6,353 bases of DNA, from positions 391 to 6,743 of the forward strand of contig DBZU01000056.1 in the NCBI GenBank assembly GCA_002311285.1, in the 5' to 3' direction. Position 1 is the stretch's first letter. Every line of letters starts with the position of its first letter. A model generated the notes under the pieces. That model had not been told where the DNA came from. It searched no databases and saw only the letters and a program-made list of their open reading frames with translations. Origin of the DNA: Dehalococcoidia bacterium UBA1152. Its GTDB lineage: Bacteria; Chloroflexota; Dehalococcoidia; Lucifugimonadales; UBA2962. Below, piece after piece: positions 1 to 5,746 of the stretch. Both the position numbers and the translations under genes were made by a program.

Positions 1-369
1 AAACTTATAGCTAGCGGAATGGTAAAATCTGCTCATGATATAAGTGAAGGTGGATTAATAACTGCATTAGCCGAATGCTGTATATTAGGTGACATAGGAT
101 TTAAAATGATTAAACATGTTCCTGACCGATGGGATATTGCTTATTACGGCGAAAAACAATCACAAATTATAGTTTCATGTGCTGCAATTAATAACGCGAG
201 TTTTATTTCTATAATTAAGGATTCCGGAGTTCCCTTTATGAAAATAGGCGTTGTTGGAGGGAAATATCTTAACATAGGAATGGACGATCCGATTCCAGTC
301 GAGATACTAAGTGATTTCTGGCATAGCAGCATTCGACCAAACGGAAATAATGACAATATAACAAATTGA
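1..369 (+). CDS. purL: Phosphoribosylformylglycinamidine synthase subunit PurL, C-terminal part (5' truncated by window edge)
   Basis: Only the last 122 codons are present; the reading frame is open from base 1 and ends at TGA 367-369. PurL performs the ATP- and glutamine-dependent conversion of FGAR to FGAM, the fourth step of purine synthesis, in the cytoplasm. The family is recognised from AHDISEGGL (visible residues 11-19), the glycine-rich motif that opens the second AIRS-type C-terminal domain, followed by YYGEKQSQIIVSC, which corresponds to the usual L-F-G-E-S-Q-x-R segment, and by GVPFMKIGVVGG near the end. The EKQSQ version departs from the common ESQ-R pattern, a mild oddity. The C-terminus ends at the normal place for a small-type PurL, with a short Asn-rich tail. 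The next gene, fmdB, lies 109 bases downstream on the same strand. Family call is firm; whether purS and purQ are upstream cannot be seen. Confidence 0.93.
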   Translation, partial: KLIASGMVKSAHDISEGGLITALAECCILGDIGFKMIKHVPDRWDIAYYGEKQSQIIVSCAAINNASFISIIKDSGVPFMKIGVVGGKYLNIGMDDPIPVEILSDFWHSSIRPNGNNDNITN

Positions 370-395
370 CATCGGTTTTCAGACAATGCTACATT
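366..395 (+). promoter_or_regulatory. Possible sigma-70-type promoter for fmdB-dtd
   Basis: A perfect TTGACA (366-371) overlaps the purL stop codon and is followed after 18 bases by TACATT (390-395), which matches four of the six TATAAT positions. It sits about 85 bases before the fmdB start, in the only sizeable gap of the plus-strand block. Both boxes are read directly; promoter function is inferred, and the sequence is AT-rich enough that chance cannot be excluded. Confidence 0.3.
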
Positions 396-407
396 CAAAT
401 AGACACA

Positions 408-443
408 CTACTTCGTTTCTATCAAATGGAAGCAACGTAGTAG
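408..443 (+). repeat. Imperfect inverted repeat (hairpin) between purL and fmdB
   Basis: CTACT-T-CGTT-T-CT (408-420) pairs with AG-C-AACG-T-AGTAG (431-443). This gives eleven base pairs interrupted by two single mismatches around a 10-base loop. No T-run follows it on the plus strand (the next bases are ATATTAAACC), so it is not a textbook intrinsic terminator. It could be a weak terminator, a 5' leader structure of the fmdB mRNA or an RNA-processing site. Confidence 0.35.
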
Positions 444-467
444 ATATTAAACCCTAGATACTAGCCT

Positions 468-472
468 GGAGA
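468..472 (+). promoter_or_regulatory. Ribosome-binding site of fmdB (supports TTG start)
   Basis: GGAGA ends six bases before the TTG at 479. This supports the TTG as the start; no in-frame ATG precedes the first zinc-binding cysteine pair. Confidence 0.7.
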
Positions 473-478
473 ATTTCT

Positions 479-823
479 TTGCCCAGATACGATTATATAT
501 GTGAGAACTGCGAAGGTGGTTATACTTTCGAGCTAAAACAGGCGTTTGATTCGAAACCAATAGCTGAATGTCCAGTTTGTGGTACTTTATCAAAACGACA
601 ATTCAGTTCAGTCCCTATAGTGTTTAAAGGTTCTGGATGGTATGTAAATGATTATGGTAAAAAAAGCACCGCTGCTCCTGGTGCTAAACCTTCTGACTCC
701 ACAGGCGATGCTTCAAAGAACGATGCTTCAACTTCTGAAGGATCAAAAACTACTGAGTCAAGCTCTCAAAAAAAACCTGACTCAAAAACTTCTAAAAGCG
801 GGACCAAACCTTCAGGGAAATAA
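479..823 (+). CDS. FmdB-family zinc-ribbon regulatory protein with low-complexity tail
   Basis: A 114-residue protein with a TTG start. The N-terminal zinc ribbon has two CxxC knuckles, C8-ENC11 and C31-PVC34, followed by the conserved FKGSGWYVNDY stretch (residues 49-59); together these define the small FmdB/CxxC_CXXC_SSSS family. Founding members were described as putative regulators linked to formamidase genes, but the molecular role of the family is not settled, so no specific function is assigned. Residues 61-114 form a Ser/Thr/Lys/Pro-rich tail with almost no hydrophobic residues, probably disordered; such tails are common in this family. There is no signal peptide or membrane segment. 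The stop codon is in the same frame as dtd and only three bases before it, so the two are almost surely co-transcribed and possibly translationally coupled. Runs of seven A (659-665) and eight A (768-775) in the tail region are slippage-prone. Confidence 0.88.
   Translation: MPRYDYICENCEGGYTFELKQAFDSKPIAECPVCGTLSKRQFSSVPIVFKGSGWYVNDYGKKSTAAPGAKPSDSTGDASKNDASTSEGSKTTESSSQKKPDSKTSKSGTKPSGK
814..818 (+). promoter_or_regulatory. Ribosome-binding site of dtd inside fmdB
   Basis: AGGGA lies within the last codons of fmdB, eight bases before the dtd TTG start at 827. It supports that start and suggests coupling with fmdB translation. Confidence 0.6.
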
Positions 824-826
824 ACA

Positions 827-1279
827 TTGCGCGCATTAATACAGCGAGTATCTAAGGCTCATGTTGCAGTTAACCAAGATACCGTTGGAAACATTGATAA
901 TGGATTATGTATATTCATTGGAATCATGGAGAATGACCAGCCTAAGGATATCGAATACATTGTTGATAAAATCGTAAACTTGCGAATATTCCCGAATGCT
1001 GAAGGCAAATTTGACCAGTCTGTAATAGAAACTAAAGGCGAATTGTTGATCATAAGTCAATTCACCTTATACGCAAACACCAAAAAAGGTCGACGGCCCA
1101 GTTTTACTCGTTCTGCAAAACCCCAGGAAGCTAAATTTATATTTAATGAAACAATAAACCAATTCGAGGCGACAGGTTTAAAAATTCAAACTGGGCTTTT
1201 TCAAAGTCATATGAATGTTTCTATCGTGAATGATGGCCCAGTTACAATATTCATCGATTCTCGCGATCACAGCATCTAA
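827..1279 (+). CDS. dtd: D-aminoacyl-tRNA deacylase (DTD)
   Basis: A 150-residue cytoplasmic enzyme, close to the usual length of about 145-150. DTD hydrolyses D-amino acids (and glycine mischarged on tRNA-Ala) from tRNA, keeping translation chirally clean. The N-terminus MRALIQRVSKAHV is the family signature. The active site is made of SQFTL (residues 77-81, with catalytic Thr80) and NDGPVT (135-140), whose Gly137-Pro138 is the cis-dipeptide that rejects L-amino acids. KGRRPSF (87-93) is also conserved. The start must be the TTG at 827: the first in-frame ATG would be residue 34, which would remove the first beta strand. One small departure is GLFQSHM (123-129), where most homologues have G-x-F-G-A-x-M. 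It follows fmdB after a three-base gap and is the last gene of the plus-strand block, converging on nadC. Confidence 0.96.
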   Translation: MRALIQRVSKAHVAVNQDTVGNIDNGLCIFIGIMENDQPKDIEYIVDKIVNLRIFPNAEGKFDQSVIETKGELLIISQFTLYANTKKGRRPSFTRSAKPQEAKFIFNETINQFEATGLKIQTGLFQSHMNVSIVNDGPVTIFIDSRDHSI

Positions 1280-1347
1280 ATGACACGGGTAGATCGAGTA
1301 TAAGGGACCTCTGTGAAATTCTATAAGAGGAGAAACGCAGAAGAAGA

Positions 1348-2421
1348 CTATTCTGCTGGTAGGGTTTTAATGAACCTGTTAATTTCAGGAATATCTATCT
1401 CGTCATCCCAGAAGTCCACACCATCTGGGGCATTCGACTTAGTACGAGTAATATCCCAAGTACGTTTGGTGGCATCCCTGAAATCTTCAAAGTCTTTATA
1501 ATGCTTTATCAACCCAGACGGTGGGAACTCATGCAGAAACATATTCTTTATTGCGTCCGTCTTAGTTATCAAAATATTTAGGCTCATATCCAAAGCTTCA
1601 CACGAGTGAGTAAGTGCGCCAATCGATATCATATCCACCCCTGTCTCAGCAATCTCTTTAACATTGTTCAAGTTCACTCCGCCTGAAGCTTCGAGTAAAG
1701 CTTTCCCGTTATTAATTTCTACAGCCATTCGTATCATTTCTATATCCATGTTGTCTAGAAGTATGATGTCTGGGTCTGCTTTCATAACATCACGCAACTG
1801 TTCAAGGGTTTCAACTTCAATTTCTATTTGTACAGAATGCGGTACATTCTCTTTAGCTTTCATAACAATGTCATGCATTGATAATCCATCGATGGAGCTC
1901 AGATGAATGTGATTGTCTTTTATTAGAATACCATCACTCAAATTCATCCTATGATTACGTCCTCCTCCGGCTGTCACTGCATACTTTTGAAACTTGCGAA
2001 TACCTGGCAGTGTTTTTCGGGTATCAATTATCACTGCTTTAGTTGATTTAACAGAGTCAACAAATTGCGCTGTTAAAGTAGATATACCGCTAAGGTGTTG
2101 CATTAAATTAAGTGATATTCTCTCGCCAGCTAAGATGGACCTCGCTCGCCCTTTAACATCTAAGACCACGTCGCCTTTTGAAACTCTTGCCCCATCTTCA
2201 AAAAGTGTGTGTACTTTTGTAGATGAGTCAATCTTCATAAAAACTCTTTCAGCTAAATGAACACCGCATAGCACACCTTGATTTTTTATGACAATGGCCG
2301 CACTGCATTCTCTATCTTCGTTTATTATAGAGTTGGTTGTAATATCGTTATTGGCAGAATCTTCTGCAATAAGATTTTCGATAAATCCGTCTATCTCAAT
2401 TGAAGAAGCAAAATTAGCCAT
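1348..2421 (-). CDS. nadC: Nicotinate-nucleotide pyrophosphorylase (carboxylating), NadC, with unusual C-terminal extension
   Basis: Quinolinate phosphoribosyltransferase: it joins quinolinate and PRPP to give nicotinate mononucleotide, CO2 and PPi, the third step of de novo NAD synthesis. At 357 residues it is longer than the usual 270-300. Residues 1-100 form the N-terminal domain. The barrel domain carries the binding and catalytic motifs: GERISLNLMQHLSG (99-112), DTRKTLPG (133-140), GGGRNHR (152-158), KDNH (168-171), EIEVET (200-205), DIILLDN (218-224) and ASGGV (245-249). The fold normally ends near residue 283; residues 286-357 are extra, rich in acidic and aromatic residues (Trp322, Trp338), and I do not recognise them. 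The ATG lies 19 bases after the nadA stop, with no Shine-Dalgarno sequence. Last gene of the minus-strand block. The enzyme call is firm; the role of the extension is unknown. Confidence 0.96.
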   Translation of the reverse strand: MANFASSIEIDGFIENLIAEDSANNDITTNSIINEDRECSAAIVIKNQGVLCGVHLAERVFMKIDSSTKVHTLFEDGARVSKGDVVLDVKGRARSILAGERISLNLMQHLSGISTLTAQFVDSVKSTKAVIIDTRKTLPGIRKFQKYAVTAGGGRNHRMNLSDGILIKDNHIHLSSIDGLSMHDIVMKAKENVPHSVQIEIEVETLEQLRDVMKADPDIILLDNMDIEMIRMAVEINNGKALLEASGGVNLNNVKEIAETGVDMISIGALTHSCEALDMSLNILITKTDAIKNMFLHEFPPSGLIKHYKDFEDFRDATKRTWDITRTKSNAPDGVDFWDDEIDIPEINRFIKTLPAE

Positions 2422-2440
2422 TTTTATTCAAAATGTCAAT

Positions 2441-3649
2441 TCAACTCACACTTAACATCCGTTCTAAAGCTGTCAGTGCATGTAATCGGGTTTTCTCATC
2501 AACCTTAATTTGATTAACAACGACTCCATCATTTAGTGCTTCTAAAACCCACAACAAGTACGTCGGGTGTATTCGATACATTGTTGAACAAGGACATACT
2601 ACCGGATCTAAACAAAAAATTGTTTTATCCGGGTGTTCGTTAGCTAATCGGTTAACTAGACTAATTTCAGTACCAATCGCCCAGACTGTTCCTGGGTCTG
2701 CCTCAGTCACAGTTTTGATAATCAATTCAGTTGATCCGTTCATATCTGCTGATTTCACCACATTTTGTGTACATTCAGGATGAACAATAATGTTTACATC
2801 AGGATATTTTTCTCTAGCTATCGTAATTTGGTCCACATTGAATCGAGTATGAACAGAGCAATGGCCTTCCCACAAAATGATCCTTGCATCGTTTAATTGT
2901 TGTATCGAATTCCCGCCGTGGTCCTTGAAAGGGCTCCACACAACCATTTGATCGGCAGAAACTCCAAATTTCAACCCAGTGTTTCTTCCAAGGTGCTGGT
3001 CTGGCAAAAATAATAGCCTTTGACCTCGTTCAAATGCCCATTCAAATACTTTTGCAGCGTTTGAGGACGTACAGACAATGCCGCCGTTTAAACCGCACAA
3101 CGATTTAATAGCAGCTGTTGAATTCATATATGTGATTGGTATGACTGTTTCTTCTCCAAACAATCCTGTAATTTCATCCCAGCAATCTTCTACATCTTCA
3201 ATTTTTGCCATGTCTGCCATAGAACATCCAGCCATTAAGTTGGGAAGAATCACTGAAACATCTGTATCAGTTAATATGTCAGCTGTCTCAGCCATAAAAT
3301 GAACACCGCAAAAAACTACCGCCTCAAGGCCTTTCTTTTCTGCAGCATATTTAGACAGGTTGTATGAGTCACCTCGAAAATCAGCAAATTGAATTACTTC
3401 ATCTCTCTGATAATGATGTCCAAGTACCATTATCTTATTACCCAGTTTCGCCCTGGCATGTTTAGTTCTTTCAATAATTTCATCTGTATCAAGTGTTCTG
3501 TATTCAGCCGGTACACGTTGCCATCTCACCCCAGCTTTCAACTCTTCAGCCAAGGTTTTTGATTTCAAATTCGAATCGCTGCGGCAAAACGCAGATTGCT
3601 CTATCTCAGTAATCGGAATTGTTCTTGGTCTATATTTTGTAGATGTCAT
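2441..3649 (-). CDS. nadA: Quinolinate synthase NadA
   Basis: A 402-residue [4Fe-4S] enzyme that condenses iminoaspartate with dihydroxyacetone phosphate to quinolinate, feeding NadC directly downstream. Its three repeated domains are visible through LGHHYQRDEV (76-85), CGVHFMAET (114-122), GCSMADM (141-147), TYMNSTA (173-179), TSSNA (194-198), LPDQHLGRNTG (215-225), GHCSVH (262-267), HPEC (290-293), GTE (326-328) and CPCSTM (352-357). By comparison with characterised NadA proteins, the cluster ligands should be Cys142, Cys264 and one of Cys352/Cys354; all are present. It belongs to the longer Bacillus-type group, and its N-terminus is about 30 residues longer than the roughly 370-residue members I recall. 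The gap after miaB is 38 bases. No good Shine-Dalgarno precedes ATG; GTTGAAATA sits two bases upstream instead. The iminoaspartate source (NadB or aspartate dehydrogenase) is not in the window. Confidence 0.96.
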   Translation of the reverse strand: MTSTKYRPRTIPITEIEQSAFCRSDSNLKSKTLAEELKAGVRWQRVPAEYRTLDTDEIIERTKHARAKLGNKIMVLGHHYQRDEVIQFADFRGDSYNLSKYAAEKKGLEAVVFCGVHFMAETADILTDTDVSVILPNLMAGCSMADMAKIEDVEDCWDEITGLFGEETVIPITYMNSTAAIKSLCGLNGGIVCTSSNAAKVFEWAFERGQRLLFLPDQHLGRNTGLKFGVSADQMVVWSPFKDHGGNSIQQLNDARIILWEGHCSVHTRFNVDQITIAREKYPDVNIIVHPECTQNVVKSADMNGSTELIIKTVTEADPGTVWAIGTEISLVNRLANEHPDKTIFCLDPVVCPCSTMYRIHPTYLLWVLEALNDGVVVNQIKVDEKTRLHALTALERMLSVS

Positions 3650-3687
3650 GTTATTTCAACGCCTAAATTTCATAATAAACAATACAT

Positions 3688-4992
3688 TTAACGTTTAGCG
3701 AATGTGGCTAATTCTGGTTTGCTAATAACTGAACCTTGTACCGACCAGGCTCCGGTTTTATCGATTTTTACTTTCACCATGTCGCCTACCAATTCGCTCG
3801 ACCCATTAAAATGTACTAGTTTATCATTTCGACTACGACCTCTAGCTCTATTATCATTCACTTCTTCAACTAATACTTCTTGAATGGTGTTCAAATATCC
3901 CGAATTTATTTCGGTTGATATTTTTTTTTGCAAGTTTTCTAAAGCAGTCAATCTTTCTTTTTTTACATCGTCGGGAACATCATTATCAAATTTCCTGGTA
4001 GCAATAGTTCCTGGCCTATCAGAGTAAACCGCTGCATGGACCTTATCAAATCTGACTTCCTTAATAATATCCAAAGTTTCATTAAATTCTTTATCTGATT
4101 CTCCGCAGAAACCAACAATTACATCAGTACTTAGTGATACAGATGATATTTTAGTACGAATCTGGTCTATTTTACGTAAATATTGATCCCTTGTGTATCC
4201 TCGCCGCATGTTATATAAAACTGAATCTGAACCAGCCTGAACTGGAAGATTAATATGTTCACAAACTTTATCTAAATTATCGATCGAATCGATGATATGT
4301 TCACTCATGTCATTAGGATGTGAAGTTAAAAATCTAACGCGGTGTAGCCCATCGACTGCATCTATTTTCTCCAAGAGATGACCTAAATCAATATCTCCTT
4401 CTAAATCATGTCCATATGAATCAACATTTTGACCCAATAGTGTCACTTCTTTCACACCTCTTTGAACCAGCATTTCAGCTTCTTTAACTAGTTCCGGTAT
4501 AAAACGGCTTTTTTCTCTTCCCCTTCTGTAAGGAATAATGCAAAAAGTGCAGAATTTATCACACCCATGAATAATTGGTACATAAGTAGATACAGAAGGC
4601 TTAGCCTCTAAAACACCAATACACCCTTCTTTATCTACTTTTAATCGATCACACAGCAAATCAATTAACGGGTCGAATTCTTGCGGTCTCATAAAGACAT
4701 CAACATATGGAAAAGTTGATTCTAGTTCCTCTGTCTTGGGACCTACCATACAACCCATAAGGGCGAATACCAGGTCAGGCTTAAGCGTTTTTAATGGGGC
4801 TAACCGAGTCAAGTTACCAACAACTCTGTCTTCAGCACTTTGTCGAACAACACAGCTGTTTAAAACGATAACATCAGCTTCGTTTTCTTGATCGACTTTA
4901 TGTAATCCCAGCTGATTCATCGCGCTTTCTAATCGTTCTGAATCAGCTTTGTTCATTTGACACCCTACTGTCCAAATAAAATAACTATCCAA
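3688..4992 (-). CDS. miaB: tRNA-2-methylthio-N6-(dimethylallyl)adenosine synthase MiaB
   Basis: A 434-residue radical SAM methylthiotransferase that turns i6A37 into ms2i6A37 in tRNAs reading UNN codons. The N-terminal UPF0004 domain (about 1-115) holds the auxiliary cluster ligands Cys11 (VGCQMNKADSERL), Cys47 (LNSCVVRQSAE) and Cys81 (MGCM). The radical SAM domain has the CxxxCxxC motif C144-DKFC148-TFC151 followed by IIPYRRGREKSR; that sequence points to MiaB rather than RimO or MtaB. Residues of about 370-434 form the TRAM RNA-binding domain. The start is TTG: an in-frame TAG, which is the moaE stop codon, lies four codons upstream, and the first internal ATG (Met13) would delete Cys11. 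AGGA overlapping the moaE stop is a suitable ribosome-binding site. It sits between moaE and nadA, spaced 9 and 38 bases. Confidence 0.95.
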   Translation of the reverse strand: MDSYFIWTVGCQMNKADSERLESAMNQLGLHKVDQENEADVIVLNSCVVRQSAEDRVVGNLTRLAPLKTLKPDLVFALMGCMVGPKTEELESTFPYVDVFMRPQEFDPLIDLLCDRLKVDKEGCIGVLEAKPSVSTYVPIIHGCDKFCTFCIIPYRRGREKSRFIPELVKEAEMLVQRGVKEVTLLGQNVDSYGHDLEGDIDLGHLLEKIDAVDGLHRVRFLTSHPNDMSEHIIDSIDNLDKVCEHINLPVQAGSDSVLYNMRRGYTRDQYLRKIDQIRTKISSVSLSTDVIVGFCGESDKEFNETLDIIKEVRFDKVHAAVYSDRPGTIATRKFDNDVPDDVKKERLTALENLQKKISTEINSGYLNTIQEVLVEEVNDNRARGRSRNDKLVHFNGSSELVGDMVKVKIDKTGAWSVQGSVISKPELATFAKR

Positions 4993-4999
4993 AGTCTGT

Positions 5000-5003
5000 T
5001 CCT
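5000..5003 (-). promoter_or_regulatory. Ribosome-binding site of miaB overlapping the moaE stop
   Basis: On the minus strand AGGA overlaps the moaE TAG stop and ends seven bases before the miaB TTG at 4992. This fixes the miaB start and suggests coupled translation of moaE and miaB. Confidence 0.6.
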
Positions 5004-5478
5004 ATGTCTTCACTTTTTTAGTTGAAGAGAATTCTACTCCTGATTGAGATCCGATCCAAATCTCCCCGTCTTCATAATATTCTTTTTTCCAAATTGGAAC
5101 TATCTCTTTTATGCGGTCAATTGAGTATCTACAGGCCTCAAAAGCTGCGTCTCTATGTTTAGAAGCTACAACTACTATTAATGAGGTTTGTCCTAACGGC
5201 ACTTTTCCTATCCTATGGGCAATTGATACTCTATCTACATCCCATTTATATAGCATCTCTTCTGCTGTCTGAAATAGTTTTTTATTGGCCATTGGTTGAT
5301 ATGACTCGTATTCAAGTAGTTTTACACTTCTACTCAAATTGTTATCCCTAGTATTGCCTAAAAATGTTGCTATAGCTCCACTCTTTTTGGATGTTACAAA
5401 TTTGATTGCTTCAGTAACATCTAATTGTTCATTACTAATAATTATATTTATTTGTGAATTCGAGCTTAACTCATTCAA
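5002..5478 (-). CDS. moaE: Molybdopterin synthase catalytic subunit MoaE
   Basis: The large subunit of molybdopterin synthase, which transfers sulfur from the MoaD C-terminus to cyclic pyranopterin monophosphate to form the dithiolene. With the TTG start at 5478 it has 158 residues, near the usual 140-155. Conserved features are GAIATFLGNTRDN (34-46, with Arg44), LEYESYQPMA (55-64), HRIGKVPLG (88-96), SKHRDAAFEACR (106-117, with His108-Arg109) and IKEIVPIWKKEYYEDGE, which holds the active-site lysines Lys124 and Lys131. A GTG at 5487 is also in frame and would add three residues and overlap moaD by eight bases. That GTG lies inside the GGAGGTGG ribosome-binding site, whereas the TTG is eight bases beyond GGAGG, so TTG is preferred. 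It directly follows moaD and shares its frame with miaB downstream. Confidence 0.95.
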   Translation of the reverse strand: MNELSSNSQINIIISNEQLDVTEAIKFVTSKKSGAIATFLGNTRDNNLSRSVKLLEYESYQPMANKKLFQTAEEMLYKWDVDRVSIAHRIGKVPLGQTSLIVVVASKHRDAAFEACRYSIDRIKEIVPIWKKEYYEDGEIWIGSQSGVEFSSTKKVKT

Positions 5479-5479
5479 T

Positions 5480-5731
5480 TTAGCCACCTCCCGATACAGG
5501 GGGTATTAAAGCAACCTCATCGTTCATATGCAATGTATAGCTATGAGTTTGATATTCATGGTTGACAGCGACCACAATTTTGGACGGAGAACCTGCTAAT
5601 TGAGGATATTGTTCAAGCAAATCAGTCAGCAGGTCACTCACCAAAGCACCTTTTGACACGTTCATCAGGATTGAACTTTTTCCGATTATTTCTCTATAGC
5701 TGGCAAACAGCCTGATAGTCACGGATATCAT
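5480..5731 (-). CDS. moaD: Molybdopterin synthase sulfur-carrier subunit MoaD
   Basis: An 83-residue ubiquitin-fold sulfur carrier. Its C-terminal glycine is adenylated and thiocarboxylated (by MoeB-type enzymes) and inserts into MoaE to donate sulfur in molybdenum cofactor synthesis. The N-terminal strand VTIRLFASYREIIG (4-17) matches the family's F-A-x-x-R-E pattern, and VVAVNHEY (53-60) and LHMNDEVALIPPVSGGG (67-83) match the rest. The family usually ends in P-P-V-x-G-G; here there is one further glycine before the stop. The ATG is 15 bases after the stop of the CoA-transferase gene; no Shine-Dalgarno is seen, and GTTGAAATA lies two bases before the ATG as in nadA. One base separates its stop from the preferred moaE start, so the two subunits are probably made in a coupled, balanced way. 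Confidence 0.94.
   Translation of the reverse strand: MISVTIRLFASYREIIGKSSILMNVSKGALVSDLLTDLLEQYPQLAGSPSKIVVAVNHEYQTHSYTLHMNDEVALIPPVSGGG
5484..5491 (-). promoter_or_regulatory. moaE ribosome-binding site encoded by the MoaD Gly-Gly-Gly tail
   Basis: On the minus strand the MoaD terminal glycine codons GGA-GGT-GGC contain GGAGGTGG, a near-perfect Shine-Dalgarno sequence. GGAGG ends eight bases before TTG 5478. This is the strongest ribosome-binding site in the window and decides the moaE start. Confidence 0.75.
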
Positions 5732-5746
5732 TCTATTTCAACTTAG

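Noticed and set aside
144..398. Minus-strand open frame opposite purL
   Set aside because: Antisense to the conserved PurL C-terminus, with no recognisable motif or ribosome-binding site.
370..478. tRNA, small RNA or riboswitch in the purL-fmdB gap
   Set aside because: There is no cloverleaf, T-loop sequence or known riboswitch core; only the imperfect hairpin is seen.
648..839. Plus-strand open frame inside fmdB running past the dtd start
   Set aside because: It is the +1 frame of the A-rich, Ser/Lys-coding tail of fmdB; the Leu/Lys-rich product is a by-product of that composition.
1313..1501. Plus-strand open frame from GTG 1313, 62 codons, preceded by no gene
   Set aside because: Most of it is antisense to the 3' end of nadC, its protein has no recognisable motif, and the minus-strand frame reads naturally through the same bases. 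I treat it as a shadow, although it overlaps the unusual NadC extension.
1664..2260. Two plus-strand open frames (1664-1906 and 1994-2260) across nadC
   Set aside because: Both are wholly antisense to well-conserved NadC catalytic motifs and have no family features.
3078..3302. Plus-strand open frame opposite nadA
   Set aside because: Antisense to the GCSMADM and TYMNSTA regions of NadA; a coding shadow.
3670..3690. Internal promoter before nadA based on TATTAT on the minus strand
   Set aside because: The -10-like box is good, but no -35-like hexamer is found 16-18 bases upstream, and the region is AT-rich.
5485..5487. GTG as the moaE start
   Set aside because: It lies within the GGAGGTGG ribosome-binding sequence and has no upstream site of its own at proper spacing; TTG at 5476-5478 fits better.
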